From JANXSD01 sp043758125 (lineage in GTDB: Bacteria > Bacteroidota > Bacteroidia > AKYH767-A > OLB10): DNA of 14,942 nucleotides. Within the stretch, counting starts at the first letter, position 1, and every line of letters begins with the position of its first letter. Shown piece by piece: positions 14,797 to 14,942 of this stretch. The notes beneath the pieces are model-generated. The model made no database searches. It had not been told where the DNA came from and saw only the letters and a list, made by a program, of their open reading frames with translations. Location of the stretch: contig JAYVOC010000158.1 in assembly GCA_043758125.1 (NCBI GenBank), forward strand, positions 1 through 14,942, in the 5' to 3' direction. The position numbers were made by a program, and so were the translations under genes.

Positions 14797-14801
14797 AAAA
14801 A

Positions 14802-14835
14802 AATCCTGTTAATCCTTAAAATCTTGTTCAAGACA
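14802..14835 (-). repeat. Inverted relative of the 45-bp repeat, copy 4
   Basis: On the minus strand this reads TGTCTTGAACAAGATTTTAA and then GGATTAACAGGATT. It is a shorter version of copy 3 and directly adjoins the second 64-bp repeat. Confidence 0.8.
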
Positions 14836-14898
14836 AAAAACCCATGCCAACCCCCGCCACAAAAAACTAACAGCAACATCATAAGACGCCTTAGCTGG
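14835..14898. repeat. 64-bp direct repeat, copy 2
   Basis: This is the second copy of the block at 14189-14252, in the same orientation and 646 bases away start to start, with four substitutions. The 582 bases between the two copies hold most of the other repeats of the island. Confidence 0.9.
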
Positions 14899-14942
14899 CA
14901 ACGAAACTTAATGGGAAAATGGTTTCATGAAAAAAGTTTTTC

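Larger units (their letters stand above)
13988..14942. other. 955-bp gene-free, repeat-dense region
   Basis: No credible gene is seen between fcl and the right edge. A weak hairpin with a bulge (TTCTTCAAT/ATTGAGAA, 13993-14021) follows fcl but lacks a T-run. The rest is made of direct, inverted and tandem repeats listed separately. Short open frames here have no domain character and coincide with repeats. At the very end an ATG at 14927 begins MKKVF before the edge; it could be the start of the next gene but is too short to call. Confidence 0.75.

Noticed and set aside
14628..14882. 84-codon minus-strand frame
   Set aside because: It runs through the 45-bp and 64-bp repeats, so its sequence is dictated by them; the N/R/I/F-rich repeats have no protein character.
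14189..14898. Integron attC sites at the 64-bp repeats
   Set aside because: The CTAAC and TTAGC ends looked suggestive, but no GTTRRRY/RYYYAAC pair is present in the right order, and no integrase or cassette-sized gene lies between.
14927..14942. Possible start of a next plus-strand gene (ATG followed by KKVF)
   Set aside because: Only five codons are visible before the window ends; it cannot be supported from this sequence.

Overview
The window looks like part of a Bacteroidota genome. The DNA is AT-rich, genes lack strong Shine-Dalgarno sites, and one clean TAnnTTTG-type promoter box is visible. The intergenic DNA also carries dispersed repeats of kinds I know from that phylum (recalled, not searched). 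The genes form an extracellular, capsular or O-type polysaccharide biosynthesis locus. No phage, CRISPR, rRNA or tRNA gene was seen.

Layout. Positions 1-11229 are read on the minus strand. In order of transcription they are: a Wzc-type co-polymerase/tyrosine kinase (11229-8923), a PglK-like ABC flippase (8916-7102), a UDP-GlcNAc 2-epimerase of the WecB type (6930-5812), a 403-bp gap with a promoter, a CE4/NodB-like deacetylase-family protein (5408-4344), a GT2 glycosyltransferase (4307-3357), a GT4-like transferase (3329-2181), an extended-SDR sugar epimerase/dehydratase (2162-1254), a GT4 transferase (1252-140), and the first 46 codons of a hydrophobic protein (140-1) that may be the Wzy polymerase or a ligase. 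The last five genes are packed tightly and probably form one operon from the 5426-5433 promoter. On the plus strand, gmd (11800-12912) and fcl (13043-13987) encode the two steps from GDP-mannose to GDP-L-fucose.

How the genes fit together. WecB would supply UDP-ManNAc, the SDR enzyme another nucleotide sugar, and Gmd/Fcl GDP-fucose. Three glycosyltransferases would build a lipid-linked repeat unit, with the CE4-like protein possibly trimming acyl groups. The ABC flippase would move the unit across the inner membrane, and the Wzc-like protein, with a polymerase beginning at the left edge, would control chain growth.

Repeats. The gmd-fcl pair is bracketed by repeat-rich non-coding DNA. On the left is a GC-rich tandem array of about 34-42-bp units (11451-11618). 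Between the genes is a short palindromic spacer. On the right is a 955-bp island (13988-14942) with two 64-bp direct repeats, a perfect 45-bp direct repeat with inverted relatives, a long A/T hairpin, an inverted repeat and a 3 x 10-bp tandem repeat. The polysaccharide genes belong to recognisable families. The repeat structures are the least explained part of the window.
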